NCBI GenBank assembly: GCA_030601615.1 | Contig: JAUVTH010000104.1 | Span: 1-5,717, forward strand | Origin: Gemmatimonadota bacterium | GTDB taxonomy: Bacteria; Gemmatimonadota; Gemmatimonadetes; Palauibacterales; Palauibacteraceae | Length of the DNA stretch: 5,717 nt | Reading direction: 5' to 3' | Shown here: one piece after another, positions 1 to 5,717 of the stretch | How positions within the stretch are numbered: the stretch's first letter is position 1 | How the letters are laid out: every line of letters starts with the position of its first letter | The notes under the pieces: model-generated | What the model was told of the DNA's origin: nothing | What the model saw: the letters and a program-made list of their open reading frames with translations, nothing else | Databases searched by the model: none | Made by a program: the position numbers and the translations under genes

Positions 1-20
1 CCTCGATGCCGACCGGCGTC

Positions 21-50
21 TTGCCGCTCCTTCGGGTGTGCCCCTATGAT
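21..50 (+). promoter_or_regulatory. Probable sigma70-type promoter of the B12 uptake operon
   Basis: A -10-like TATGAT (45-50, five of six matches to TATAAT) lies 18 bases downstream of a -35-like TTGCCG (21-26, four of six matches to TTGACA). Initiation about 6-8 bases after the -10 would put the transcript start near position 57, just before the first strand of the riboswitch P1 helix at 66. That is where a riboswitch promoter is expected. The call rests on motif match and position only. Bases 1-20 show no recognisable gene end, so what lies upstream is unknown. Confidence 0.5.
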
Positions 51-65
51 TCTCTGAACAGTTGA

Positions 66-240
66 CAAGGACGGGCGCATGGAAGTCGGTGCGAATCCGA
101 CGCGGCCCCGCCACTGTGAGAGGGTGCTGGATGCGGGAGCATGGCTCCCGTCAGTCCACTCCGCCGCGACGATGCCACTGGACCTGAGGTCCGGGAAGGC
201 GGTGACGGAGCCTCGAGCCAGGAGACGTGGCCTGTCCTTG
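66..240 (+). ncRNA. Cobalamin riboswitch aptamer (class I, AdoCbl type)
   Basis: The conserved cobalamin aptamer blocks occur in order. GGAA (81-84) is followed by the P4 hairpin GTCGG/CCGAC (85-89 with 97-101) enclosing TGCGAAT. Then comes the CCCGCCACTGT block (107-117), a peripheral hairpin CGGGAGC/GCTCCCG (134-140 with 144-150), and GCCACTG...CGGGAAGGC (174-200) enclosing the stem GGACC/GGTCC (180-184 with 188-192). The B12 box GAGCCAGGAGACGTGGCC is at 215-232. The element is closed by an 11-pair P1 helix, 66-76 with 230-240, containing one G-U pair. The peripheral P7-P11 arm is typical of the adenosylcobalamin-type class I aptamer. In this family ligand binding usually represses downstream transport genes, which fits the uptake operon that follows. 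Confidence 0.96.
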
Positions 241-298
241 CCCAATGTCGCTCTTCGCGGGAAGGGTGTGGGCGAGCCACAGTTCGTGGTACTCGGTC

Positions 299-329
299 AT
301 ACCCGCCCTTTCTCTGAAAGGACGGGTAT
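299..329 (+). promoter_or_regulatory. Riboswitch expression-platform hairpin masking the ribosome binding site
   Basis: Arms 299-312 and 316-329 pair over 14 positions with a single C-A mismatch (306/322) and a three-base loop TCT, making the strongest hairpin downstream of the aptamer. Its 3' arm contains GAAAGGA (316-322), the best Shine-Dalgarno of the region, 9 bases before the TTG start at 332. Folding would therefore hide the ribosome binding site. It is followed by an imperfect T-rich run, TTCTTGTT (329-336), so it could also act as an intrinsic terminator. The uneven T run and the embedded Shine-Dalgarno favour translational control. The base pairing is directly visible; the switching role is inferred from position between aptamer and gene. 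Confidence 0.8.
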
Positions 330-331
330 TC

Positions 332-1243
332 TTGTTGCGGTGGGACTTCATAGCCGGCGTCGTCGTCGGCTTGTTGCTGGTTTCATCCGGTGTTCAGGCC
401 CAGGGTTCGCCGATCCGCGTGCTCGACGACGCGGGCCGGGTGGTGGAGCTGGTACGCTCGCCGCAACGGATCGTCTCACTCGTGCCGGTCGCGACAGAGA
501 TCCTGTTCGGGCTCGGTGAAGGAAAACGCCTCGTCGGCCGTTCCAGGTACGACGATTATCCCCTCGAGGCTCTCGCGGTACCCGACGTGGGAGATGCGAT
601 TCGGCCATCGATCGAGACTGTTCTCCTCCGAGACCCTGACCTCGTAATCCTGATCGGCGGATCGGACAACGCGGAAGCCGCGCGGGAGATGGCGCGACTG
701 GACGTTCCGTTCGTGTCGCTCCTGTTCAACACGCTCGATGACCTTCACACGAACGTGCTTCGACTCGGCAGGCTCGTGGGCCGTTCAGACGAGGCTTTCG
801 AGATGTGGGAGAGGATCGAGCACGACCTCGACGAGGTCCGGATAGCTGTCGATGGGTCACCGCGCCCGCGAGTGTTCTACGATGTAGGATACCCCCCGGC
901 GTTTACTGCGGGCGCCGGCAGCTACCTGGACACGCTCGTCACGATTGCCGGAGGAACTAACGTGTTCGGGGATCTGTCCGCTCCGGCCCCCCGGGTCAGC
1001 CTCGAGGCGATCATGGGTCGCGATCCGGACATCATCGTCCATCCGGTGAGCGACGGTGCAGGAGCCGGGAGCGTCGTTCCATCGGAGAGACCCGGCTGGA
1101 GCCATCTCAGAGCTGTGCGGAACGGATCTGTGCGCACGGTCCCGGCGGACCTGCTTCACCGGCTTGGACCACGAATCGGTGAGGCCGCCCGGCTGCTGGC
1201 AGTCGCGCTGCACCCCGAGACAAGGGGTCTGCTCCTGCCATGA
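332..1243 (+). CDS. btuF: Periplasmic cobalamin-binding protein of the ABC importer (BtuF-like)
   Basis: This is a class III periplasmic substrate-binding protein (PeripBP_2 fold) that captures cobalamin and delivers it to the inner-membrane permease. It has about 303 residues, slightly longer than E. coli BtuF. A signal peptide (hydrophobic core about residues 6-21, VQA|Q cleavage near 23/24) lacks a lipobox cysteine, so the protein should be soluble in the periplasm. The N lobe shows the family motif SLVPVATEILFGLG (49-62) followed by LVGRSRYDDYP (67-77). Glu95 (SIET) and Glu225 (SLEA) occupy the places of the two E. coli BtuF docking glutamates. The TTG start at 332 is chosen because AAAGGA lies 9 bases upstream and it gives a normal signal peptide. 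TTG 335 is nearly equivalent; GTG 227 and ATG 245 are in frame but lie in or just after the aptamer and lack a ribosome site. The gene ends in an ATGA overlap with the permease gene. The family is secure; cobalamin specificity rests on the riboswitch and neighbours. Confidence 0.93.
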   Translation: MLRWDFIAGVVVGLLLVSSGVQAQGSPIRVLDDAGRVVELVRSPQRIVSLVPVATEILFGLGEGKRLVGRSRYDDYPLEALAVPDVGDAIRPSIETVLLRDPDLVILIGGSDNAEAAREMARLDVPFVSLLFNTLDDLHTNVLRLGRLVGRSDEAFEMWERIEHDLDEVRIAVDGSPRPRVFYDVGYPPAFTAGAGSYLDTLVTIAGGTNVFGDLSAPAPRVSLEAIMGRDPDIIVHPVSDGAGAGSVVPSERPGWSHLRAVRNGSVRTVPADLLHRLGPRIGEAARLLAVALHPETRGLLLP

Positions 1244-2217
1244 AGGGGTCCATCGTTGCCTTGACGTGCCTGCTGTTCGTAGCTGTCGCGGTCGGACTGC
1301 TGGTCGGTCCGGTCGAGATTCCCCCGGGAGCCTGGATCGAAGCTCTCCGGGGCGAGGAAGGGCCCGCGTACACGATCCTGTGGAGGGTGAGGCTGCCTCG
1401 AGTCGTGGCCGGCGTTCTTACCGGTGGAATGCTCGCGGTGTCCGGTGCCGTCTTCCAGGCCTTGCTGAGAAACCCGCTCGCGGAGCCCTACCTGCTGGGA
1501 GTTTCGTCGGGCGCGGCGCTCGGAGCGGTCACCTCTCTGGCACTGGGGCTCTCCGCTTCGGCGTACTTCGCGCTGCCCGTCGCGGCCCTGGCGGGAGCTC
1601 TCGTGGCCATCGTGGTGGTCTTCGAGGTGGCACGAGTGGGTATGCGCCTCGATACCCGAGTGCTCCTGCTGGCCGGAGTCGTGGTGAGTGCTTTCCTGAG
1701 CGCTTGCGTAATGCTCATCCTGACGTTCGTTCGAGCGGATACGCTCCGGTCGGTTTTCTTCTGGACTCTCGGAAGCCTCAGCGGTGCATCGTGGGCAATG
1801 ATCGCCTCCATGGCGGCGTATGCCACACCGGCGGTGGTAGTGCTGTTCGGCCTCAGTCGCCACCTGAACGCGCTGTCACTCGGTGAGGAGACTGCAGCCC
1901 ACCTCGGCACTGACACGGAGCACGTGAAGTGGCTGGCTTATGCGCTGGCGTCGCTGCTGGCGGCCGCCGCCGTTTCCGTCGCGGGCGTGATAGGGTTCGT
2001 CGGGCTGGTCGTCCCGCACGGGGTCAGGCTGGCCGGAGTGAGGGATCACCGGGCTCTCATTCCGCTCTCCTTTCTGGTGGGTGGGGCCGCACTGGTTCTC
2101 GCGGACGCCGCCGCCCGGACGGTGGCGGCACCGATGGAAATCCCGGTCGGCGTAGTGACGGCGGTGCTCGGAGTACCTCTGTTCCTGCTGCTCTTGAGGC
2201 GGAGTGTCCGGACATGA
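1240..2217 (+). CDS. btuC: Cobalamin ABC transporter permease (FecCD/BtuC family)
   Basis: This is the inner-membrane permease subunit of a type II ABC importer. It should act as a homodimer that forms the cobalamin path and is driven by the ATPase encoded next. Its 325 residues match the usual family length, and most of the chain is hydrophobic helices, about ten as in E. coli BtuC. Family motifs are RLPR (51-54), QALLRNPLAEP (73-83), LLGVSSGAALGA (85-96), the coupling-helix motif GFVGLVVPHGVR (252-263) and IPVGVVTAVLG near the C terminus. Arg51, Arg54 and Arg293 sit where E. coli BtuC has the arginines that salt-bridge BtuF. The ATG start overlaps the btuF stop by four bases, with AAGGGG (1222-1227) upstream at a rather long spacing, so translation is probably coupled. 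FecCD permeases also serve siderophores and heme; the B12 call comes from the operon context. Confidence 0.94.
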   Translation: MKGSIVALTCLLFVAVAVGLLVGPVEIPPGAWIEALRGEEGPAYTILWRVRLPRVVAGVLTGGMLAVSGAVFQALLRNPLAEPYLLGVSSGAALGAVTSLALGLSASAYFALPVAALAGALVAIVVVFEVARVGMRLDTRVLLLAGVVVSAFLSACVMLILTFVRADTLRSVFFWTLGSLSGASWAMIASMAAYATPAVVVLFGLSRHLNALSLGEETAAHLGTDTEHVKWLAYALASLLAAAAVSVAGVIGFVGLVVPHGVRLAGVRDHRALIPLSFLVGGAALVLADAAARTVAAPMEIPVGVVTAVLGVPLFLLLLRRSVRT

Positions 2218-3014
2218 TCTGCCGCCTGGATGCGGTTTCGTTCCGTTACACGGGGCAGACCGCGGATGCCGTCCGAAACGTGACGCTCGGCGTGACCGAA
2301 GGGGAACACGTGGCACTCGTGGGTCCCAATGGGGCGGGGAAGAGCACCCTTCTACGGCTCGTGACGGGTGTTCTCGCGCCGAGGGCTGGACTCGTGGAGG
2401 TCCTCGGACGCCGTGCGGGCGATTGGAAGCGCCGCGATCTGGCCCGGCAGATGGCCGTTGTTTCCCAGGTAAGCGAGCCCGCCACCGGGCTGTCCGTACG
2501 CGAGATCGTGAGCATGGGACGCCATCCGTACGTACGTCCGTGGTCCGCCCTTGGACGGAATGACCGCCGGGTGGTGGACTCCTGCCTGGACGCTGTGGAT
2601 CTGGGCGACCTCAGCGAGCGGGATGCGGGGGAGCTTTCGGGCGGCGAGCTTCAGCGCGCCAGGTTGGCCCGAGCACTCGCCCAGGAGCCTCGCCTTCTTC
2701 TACTGGACGAGCCGACCGCGCATCTGGATATGGGTCATGAGATGCGCTTTCTTGAACTGGTAGCGGAACATACGAAGGAACAGTCGCTTACGGTGATTGC
2801 TGTCACGCACCACTTGAACACGGCAGCGCGGTTCGCCGACCGCATGATCCTGCTTTCCGAGGGCCGGCTCGTGGCAGATGGGCCGGCTCGTGATGTCCTC
2901 ACTCCTCGACGCCTCGAGTCGGCCTTCGGATGGCCGGTCGAAATCCGGGACCTGGGCTCGCTCGGCCGGCACGCCATTCCGAAGCGTCGCGAGCCGGAGG
3001 AAGCAGCGGAATGA
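2214..3014 (+). CDS. btuD: Cobalamin ABC transporter ATP-binding protein (BtuD-like)
   Basis: This is the cytoplasmic ATPase subunit that powers the permease. Its 266 residues are typical for the siderophore/B12 importer ATPases. All catalytic motifs are intact: A-loop Tyr12, Walker A GPNGAGKST (37-45), Q-loop Gln85, ABC signature LSGGELQ (141-147), Walker B LLLLDEP (161-167) with catalytic Glu166, D-loop HLD (170-172) and switch His199 in VTHHLN. The C-terminal tail after about residue 235 is variable and ends in a charged stretch. The ATG at 2214 is chosen because the domain begins directly after it, GGAG (2201-2204) lies 9 bases upstream, and it overlaps the permease stop as ATGA. The frame is open upstream to a GTG at 1929, but that stretch lies inside btuC and does not look like ATPase sequence. 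It is subfamily-level close to HmuV/FecE-type ATPases; the B12 role comes from context. Confidence 0.94.
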   Translation: MICRLDAVSFRYTGQTADAVRNVTLGVTEGEHVALVGPNGAGKSTLLRLVTGVLAPRAGLVEVLGRRAGDWKRRDLARQMAVVSQVSEPATGLSVREIVSMGRHPYVRPWSALGRNDRRVVDSCLDAVDLGDLSERDAGELSGGELQRARLARALAQEPRLLLLDEPTAHLDMGHEMRFLELVAEHTKEQSLTVIAVTHHLNTAARFADRMILLSEGRLVADGPARDVLTPRRLESAFGWPVEIRDLGSLGRHAIPKRREPEEAAE

Positions 3015-5197
3015 GCAAGGAGGGGATTCTCGGGTGTGTGAGGCCTCGGCCCTGGCGACTTCGGCGGAGGACCGCGCCCCTGTTGATTCTGGTTGTCGCA
3101 GGATTCTGGGCGGATCCGAAGCTCTCTCGTGCGCAGGAGACGGCGCCCGCCGCAGTGACGCTCGTCGTCACACTCGTATCCGAAGGTGGTGAAATCCTTC
3201 GGGCGGGCCGTGTTCGAGCGGAAGAGGTCGGGAGCATTCCGGCAGCCAGGGGACAGCCGCAAGGGATAGAGGCTCACGACGGGATTGTTACCCTGCATTT
3301 GGCGCGTGGGGCAAGATATACCCTGGTTGCCAGCGCTCCGGGGCACCGGGATCGCTCGATCGAGTTGTCCCGAAAGCGGAGCGGGACGTTGCGTGTCGTT
3401 CTGTCCATTGATCCGTACGAGCTTCCGGTCATCGATGCCACGACTCCTGGCGGCGCTGTCGGCACTTCGGTGCGGGCCGTTCACCAGGTACGATTCGACG
3501 ATGAGTCCCTGACGTATTCGACCGTGGGAGAGTGGCTGGCCGACGTCCCCGGCGTTTCGATCCGGCGCCACGGCCCGGGAGGGAGGCAGGTGTTGTCGGT
3601 ACGTGGTAGCCGTCCCGAGGATGTTCTCGTCCTTCTCGACGGCGTCCCTCTCAACGATCCACTCACGGGCAGGGCAGACCTTTCGGGCATCCTCACGTCC
3701 ACCCTCGAGTCGGGGACTCTCATCAGGGGGGCCGCATCCCAGCGCTTCGGATCCGGTGCCGCGGCGGGCGCGCTGCTCCTGACATCACGCACGGGAGAGG
3801 GGACCGGGATCGGGGGCGGCGTCCGCATGGAGTCCTACGGCGTCCGCGGCGTGGATGTGCAGGCCGACATATCTGAGGGGGGTCGACGCCTGGGACTGAC
3901 CGTGGCCGCGGCTCGCTCGGAGAACGACTTCTCGTACCGGAATCCCGTACTGCCGGGAAGTCCGGTAGAGACACGCTCCAACGCTGACATCTCGACTATC
4001 AGTGCCGCTCTTCACGGTGCCTCCGGCCCGGTCCAGGCGAGCCTGCGCGTGGATCGGGCCGAGCGGGGTGTGCCGGGACGCGTCGGGACGAGCCTGTTCG
4101 AGACGGCGCGGGCGGATGATCGCTCGTGGATCTTCGCGGCGGGCGTGGAACGGACGCGCTGGAGAACTTCGGTCAGCTATGGCTCTCATCGTCTGGGATA
4201 CCGCGCGTCGGGCTCTTCGGAGGAGAGCGCTCAGACGGTGGGTGATCTTCGGCTCTCGGGGGACGTGCAGCTCGATCCCGGGGTTCCCCTGACACTGGGC
4301 GCGCGTCTGAGTCACGAGGCCGTCGCCGGGGACGCTATCGAGGGACGGCCCGGTCGAACGGTCGCAGGCGGGCGCGTCGCACTCGCGCTTGGTACGGACA
4401 GGGTCCGGGTCGATCCATCGATTTCCCTGGATGTCGCCCGTGGGATCTCCGTGTTCAGCCCGGATATTAGCGTCACGTGGATTGCCAGCTCGGCGACCAG
4501 GATATGGACTCGCGTTGGACAGGGGTTTCGGCTGCCCACCTTCGGCGACCTGTACTTCGCCTCGCAGTATAGAGTGCGGCCCAACCCCGATTTGCAGCCG
4601 GAGAGGATCACGCTGGACGCAGAGCTCGGAGGCAGCACGTCGGCCAGCACGGGCGCGCTGCGAGTCGAAGCGTCCGGCGCGGTGTGGTTGCGCCACACGG
4701 AGGATCCCATCGTCTGGCTGGCCAGTTCAGTTGCGGTGTGGAGTCCGCAGAACCTGGGAGAGCTTCGAAGCTCGGGACTGGAGTTGGAGCTGGGCGTCGC
4801 GTCGAGGCGACCACGAACCGTCGGCTGGCGTGTCCAACTGGCCGGAACTCTTCAGCGAAGCAGAGTCGGGTTTGGCCAGAATCGGAATCCGCTTCCGTAC
4901 GAGCCGGCTGGTACGGGCCGGCTTACGCTCGAAACGTGGTGGGAATCCACGGGTGGCCGGCTGGATATGCGGTACACTGGGTCTCGAACCACCAGCGTCG
5001 CAGCAACGCGATCGATCGACGGTTACACCACATTCGACGTATCGGCCAGTCACTCTTTCAACGCGCGCAGCATGAGACTCGGCCTGATTGCGCGCATCGA
5101 GAACGTCATGGATCAGCGTTACGAGCTGATCGAACTATACCCCGAAGTCGGGCGTCGCCTCGTGCTGCGCCTCGAAGCCAGGAGACCCCGTTCATGA
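3011..5197 (+). CDS. btuB: TonB-dependent outer-membrane cobalamin receptor (BtuB-like) with extra N-terminal domain
   Basis: This is an outer-membrane beta-barrel receptor that should import cobalamin using TonB-transmitted energy. It has 728 residues, longer than E. coli BtuB (about 614). The order is: an Arg-rich signal peptide (cleavage near SRA41|Q42); a carboxypeptidase-regulatory-like beta-sandwich (about 47-133, including GARYTLVASAPGHRDRSIEL); a TonB-box-like ELPVIDAT (137-144); a plug (about 165-260, with VGEWLADVPGVSIRRHG, VLSVRGSRPEDVLVLLDGVPLND and RFGSGAAAGALLLTSR); then the barrel to the end. The late motif RIENVMDQRYE and YPEVGRR is typical of the last strands, but the chain ends in ARRPRS, without the usual terminal aromatic. 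ATG 3011 overlaps the btuD stop as ATGA and has GGAGGA (2996-3001) upstream. GTG 3038, 14 bases after AAGGAGG (3017-3023), is a plausible alternative giving a shorter signal peptide. Cobalamin specificity comes from the riboswitch and operon, not the barrel itself. Confidence 0.92.
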   Translation: MSKEGILGCVRPRPWRLRRRTAPLLILVVAGFWADPKLSRAQETAPAAVTLVVTLVSEGGEILRAGRVRAEEVGSIPAARGQPQGIEAHDGIVTLHLARGARYTLVASAPGHRDRSIELSRKRSGTLRVVLSIDPYELPVIDATTPGGAVGTSVRAVHQVRFDDESLTYSTVGEWLADVPGVSIRRHGPGGRQVLSVRGSRPEDVLVLLDGVPLNDPLTGRADLSGILTSTLESGTLIRGAASQRFGSGAAAGALLLTSRTGEGTGIGGGVRMESYGVRGVDVQADISEGGRRLGLTVAAARSENDFSYRNPVLPGSPVETRSNADISTISAALHGASGPVQASLRVDRAERGVPGRVGTSLFETARADDRSWIFAAGVERTRWRTSVSYGSHRLGYRASGSSEESAQTVGDLRLSGDVQLDPGVPLTLGARLSHEAVAGDAIEGRPGRTVAGGRVALALGTDRVRVDPSISLDVARGISVFSPDISVTWIASSATRIWTRVGQGFRLPTFGDLYFASQYRVRPNPDLQPERITLDAELGGSTSASTGALRVEASGAVWLRHTEDPIVWLASSVAVWSPQNLGELRSSGLELELGVASRRPRTVGWRVQLAGTLQRSRVGFGQNRNPLPYEPAGTGRLTLETWWESTGGRLDMRYTGSRTTSVAATRSIDGYTTFDVSASHSFNARSMRLGLIARIENVMDQRYELIELYPEVGRRLVLRLEARRPRS

Positions 5198-5717
5198 CCA
5201 GCATTCCGATCACCAGGCATCTTCGCCTCAAGAAATTCGTGGACCCGTTCGGTTTGCTGTTGCTGTGCGGAGTTCTCGCCGCATGCGCGGACGACGCGCC
5301 GAGCGGCCCCGGGGAACCGGCAGATGAGGGTGTTTTCGTATTGAATTCTACGGGCCAGACGCTGGCAGCATTTTCGGTTGGAGAGACCCTCCGGTCAGCG
5401 GGGACGCCGATCGACCTGGGCGCCGGGTTCGACGGAGACGCGTTCGATCACTCAGCGGCCTTTGCCGTTACCACGGTCTCGAGCTTCGGTGGAAGTCGGG
5501 TGCTGTTCGTGGACCTCGACTCGGGCGACATCCTGACCAGTCTGTTCCCGGATCCGGAGGCCGATCTCGCGAACCCGTCCGCGCCGTCATTCGACGGAGG
5601 GGGCACGGTGTGGGTAGGGGGAAGAGACAGCGACGCCATCTACCGGGTGGATCCAGGCGATCCGGTGGTCCAGAGAATCGCTGACGGGGTCGGCACGTTC
5701 ATCGAGCGGGTCGTGCC
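5194..5717 (+). CDS. Partial lipoprotein with beta-propeller-like repeats; possible BtuG-type receptor partner
   Basis: The gene is cut by the window's right edge after 174 full codons, with no stop. It overlaps the receptor stop as ATGA, and AGGAGA (5180-5185) lies just upstream. The N terminus has basic residues (8-14), a hydrophobic core (19-28) and a lipobox LAAC with lipid-anchor Cys31, followed by ADDAPSGPGEP, a disordered linker. From residue 46 come repeat-like segments of about 45-50 residues: GVFVLNSTGQTLAAF, then VLFVDLDSGDILTSLF, then TVWVGGRDSDAIYRVDPG. Each has a beta-strand, a polar turn and another strand, as in YncE/NHL-type propeller blades. I infer an outer-membrane-anchored propeller that helps capture B12 or works with the receptor, analogous to Bacteroides BtuG. 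The lipobox is secure, the propeller fold likely and the B12 role contextual. The export side of the membrane cannot be decided here. Confidence 0.8.
   Translation, partial: MTSIPITRHLRLKKFVDPFGLLLLCGVLAACADDAPSGPGEPADEGVFVLNSTGQTLAAFSVGETLRSAGTPIDLGAGFDGDAFDHSAAFAVTTVSSFGGSRVLFVDLDSGDILTSLFPDPEADLANPSAPSFDGGGTVWVGGRDSDAIYRVDPGDPVVQRIADGVGTFIERVV

Noticed and set aside
62..67. Perfect TTGACA -35-like hexamer
   Set aside because: No -10-like sequence lies 16-18 bases downstream (the bases there are the P4 stem), and the hexamer overlaps the P1 strand of the riboswitch, which must be transcribed.
227..331. N-terminal extension of the binding protein from GTG 227 or ATG 245
   Set aside because: GTG 227 lies inside the B12 box and ATG 245 has no Shine-Dalgarno; either would put a long non-signal segment before the signal peptide.
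79..519. Forward open frame across the riboswitch and the start of the binding protein gene
   Set aside because: It runs through the structured aptamer and in another frame of the binding protein, and its Arg-rich product has no recognisable features.
1929..2213. Upstream extension of the ATPase frame from GTG 1929
   Set aside because: The stretch is fully inside the permease gene, is low-complexity Arg/Gly-rich, and the ATPase domain begins directly at ATG 2214 with its own ribosome site.
2861..2892. 13-base direct repeat GGGCCGGCTCGTG (2861-2873 and 2880-2892)
   Set aside because: The 19-base offset is out of codon phase and it lies in normal ATPase coding sequence (EGRLVADGPARDV); it is most likely chance in GC-rich DNA.
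2930..3010. Upstream extension of the receptor frame from 2930
   Set aside because: It lies in the ATPase gene and would place extra residues before a complete signal peptide; ATG 3011 has a ribosome site and the recurrent ATGA overlap.
2735..3571. Long reverse-strand open frame across the ATPase/receptor junction
   Set aside because: It opposes two well-supported genes, has no recognisable domain, and is expected by chance in GC-rich coding DNA.
3785..4696. Long reverse-strand open frame within the receptor
   Set aside because: It is Arg/Pro-rich, without motifs or a ribosome site, and antisense to the barrel coding sequence; it is a codon-bias shadow.

Overview
The window is the promoter-proximal part of one vitamin B12 (cobalamin) uptake operon, all on the + strand. 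It comes from a GC-rich, diderm (Gram-negative) bacterium: it encodes a TonB-dependent outer-membrane receptor, a periplasmic binding protein with a cleavable signal peptide and no lipobox, and an inner-membrane ABC importer. The receptor carries an N-terminal carboxypeptidase-regulatory-like domain and is followed by a beta-propeller-like lipoprotein. GC-rich phyla such as Gemmatimonadota would fit, but this placement is a low-confidence inference and nothing in the window proves it.

Layout: 1-60 holds a probable sigma70-type promoter. 66-240 is a class I cobalamin riboswitch aptamer with a clear closing P1 helix. 241-331 is the expression platform and ends in a strong hairpin (299-329) whose 3' arm contains the ribosome binding site of the first gene. 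Then follow the cobalamin-binding protein (btuF-like, 332-1243), the permease (btuC-like, 1240-2217), the ATPase (btuD-like, 2214-3014), the TonB-dependent receptor (btuB-like, 3011-5197) and a lipoprotein cut by the right edge (5194-5717). All four gene junctions are the same 4-base ATGA stop/start overlap, so the five genes very probably form one translationally coupled unit under the riboswitch.

How the genes work together: the receptor imports cobalamin across the outer membrane using TonB energy (no TonB/ExbBD genes are in the window). The periplasmic protein captures it and delivers it to the permease/ATPase complex, which pumps it into the cytoplasm. When intracellular cobalamin is high, the riboswitch should shut the operon off. 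The most interesting part is the last gene: a lipoprotein with apparent beta-propeller blades, translationally coupled to the receptor. Its position and architecture recall BtuG, the surface cobalamin-binding propeller lipoprotein that partners BtuB in Bacteroides, but homology cannot be shown from the window alone.
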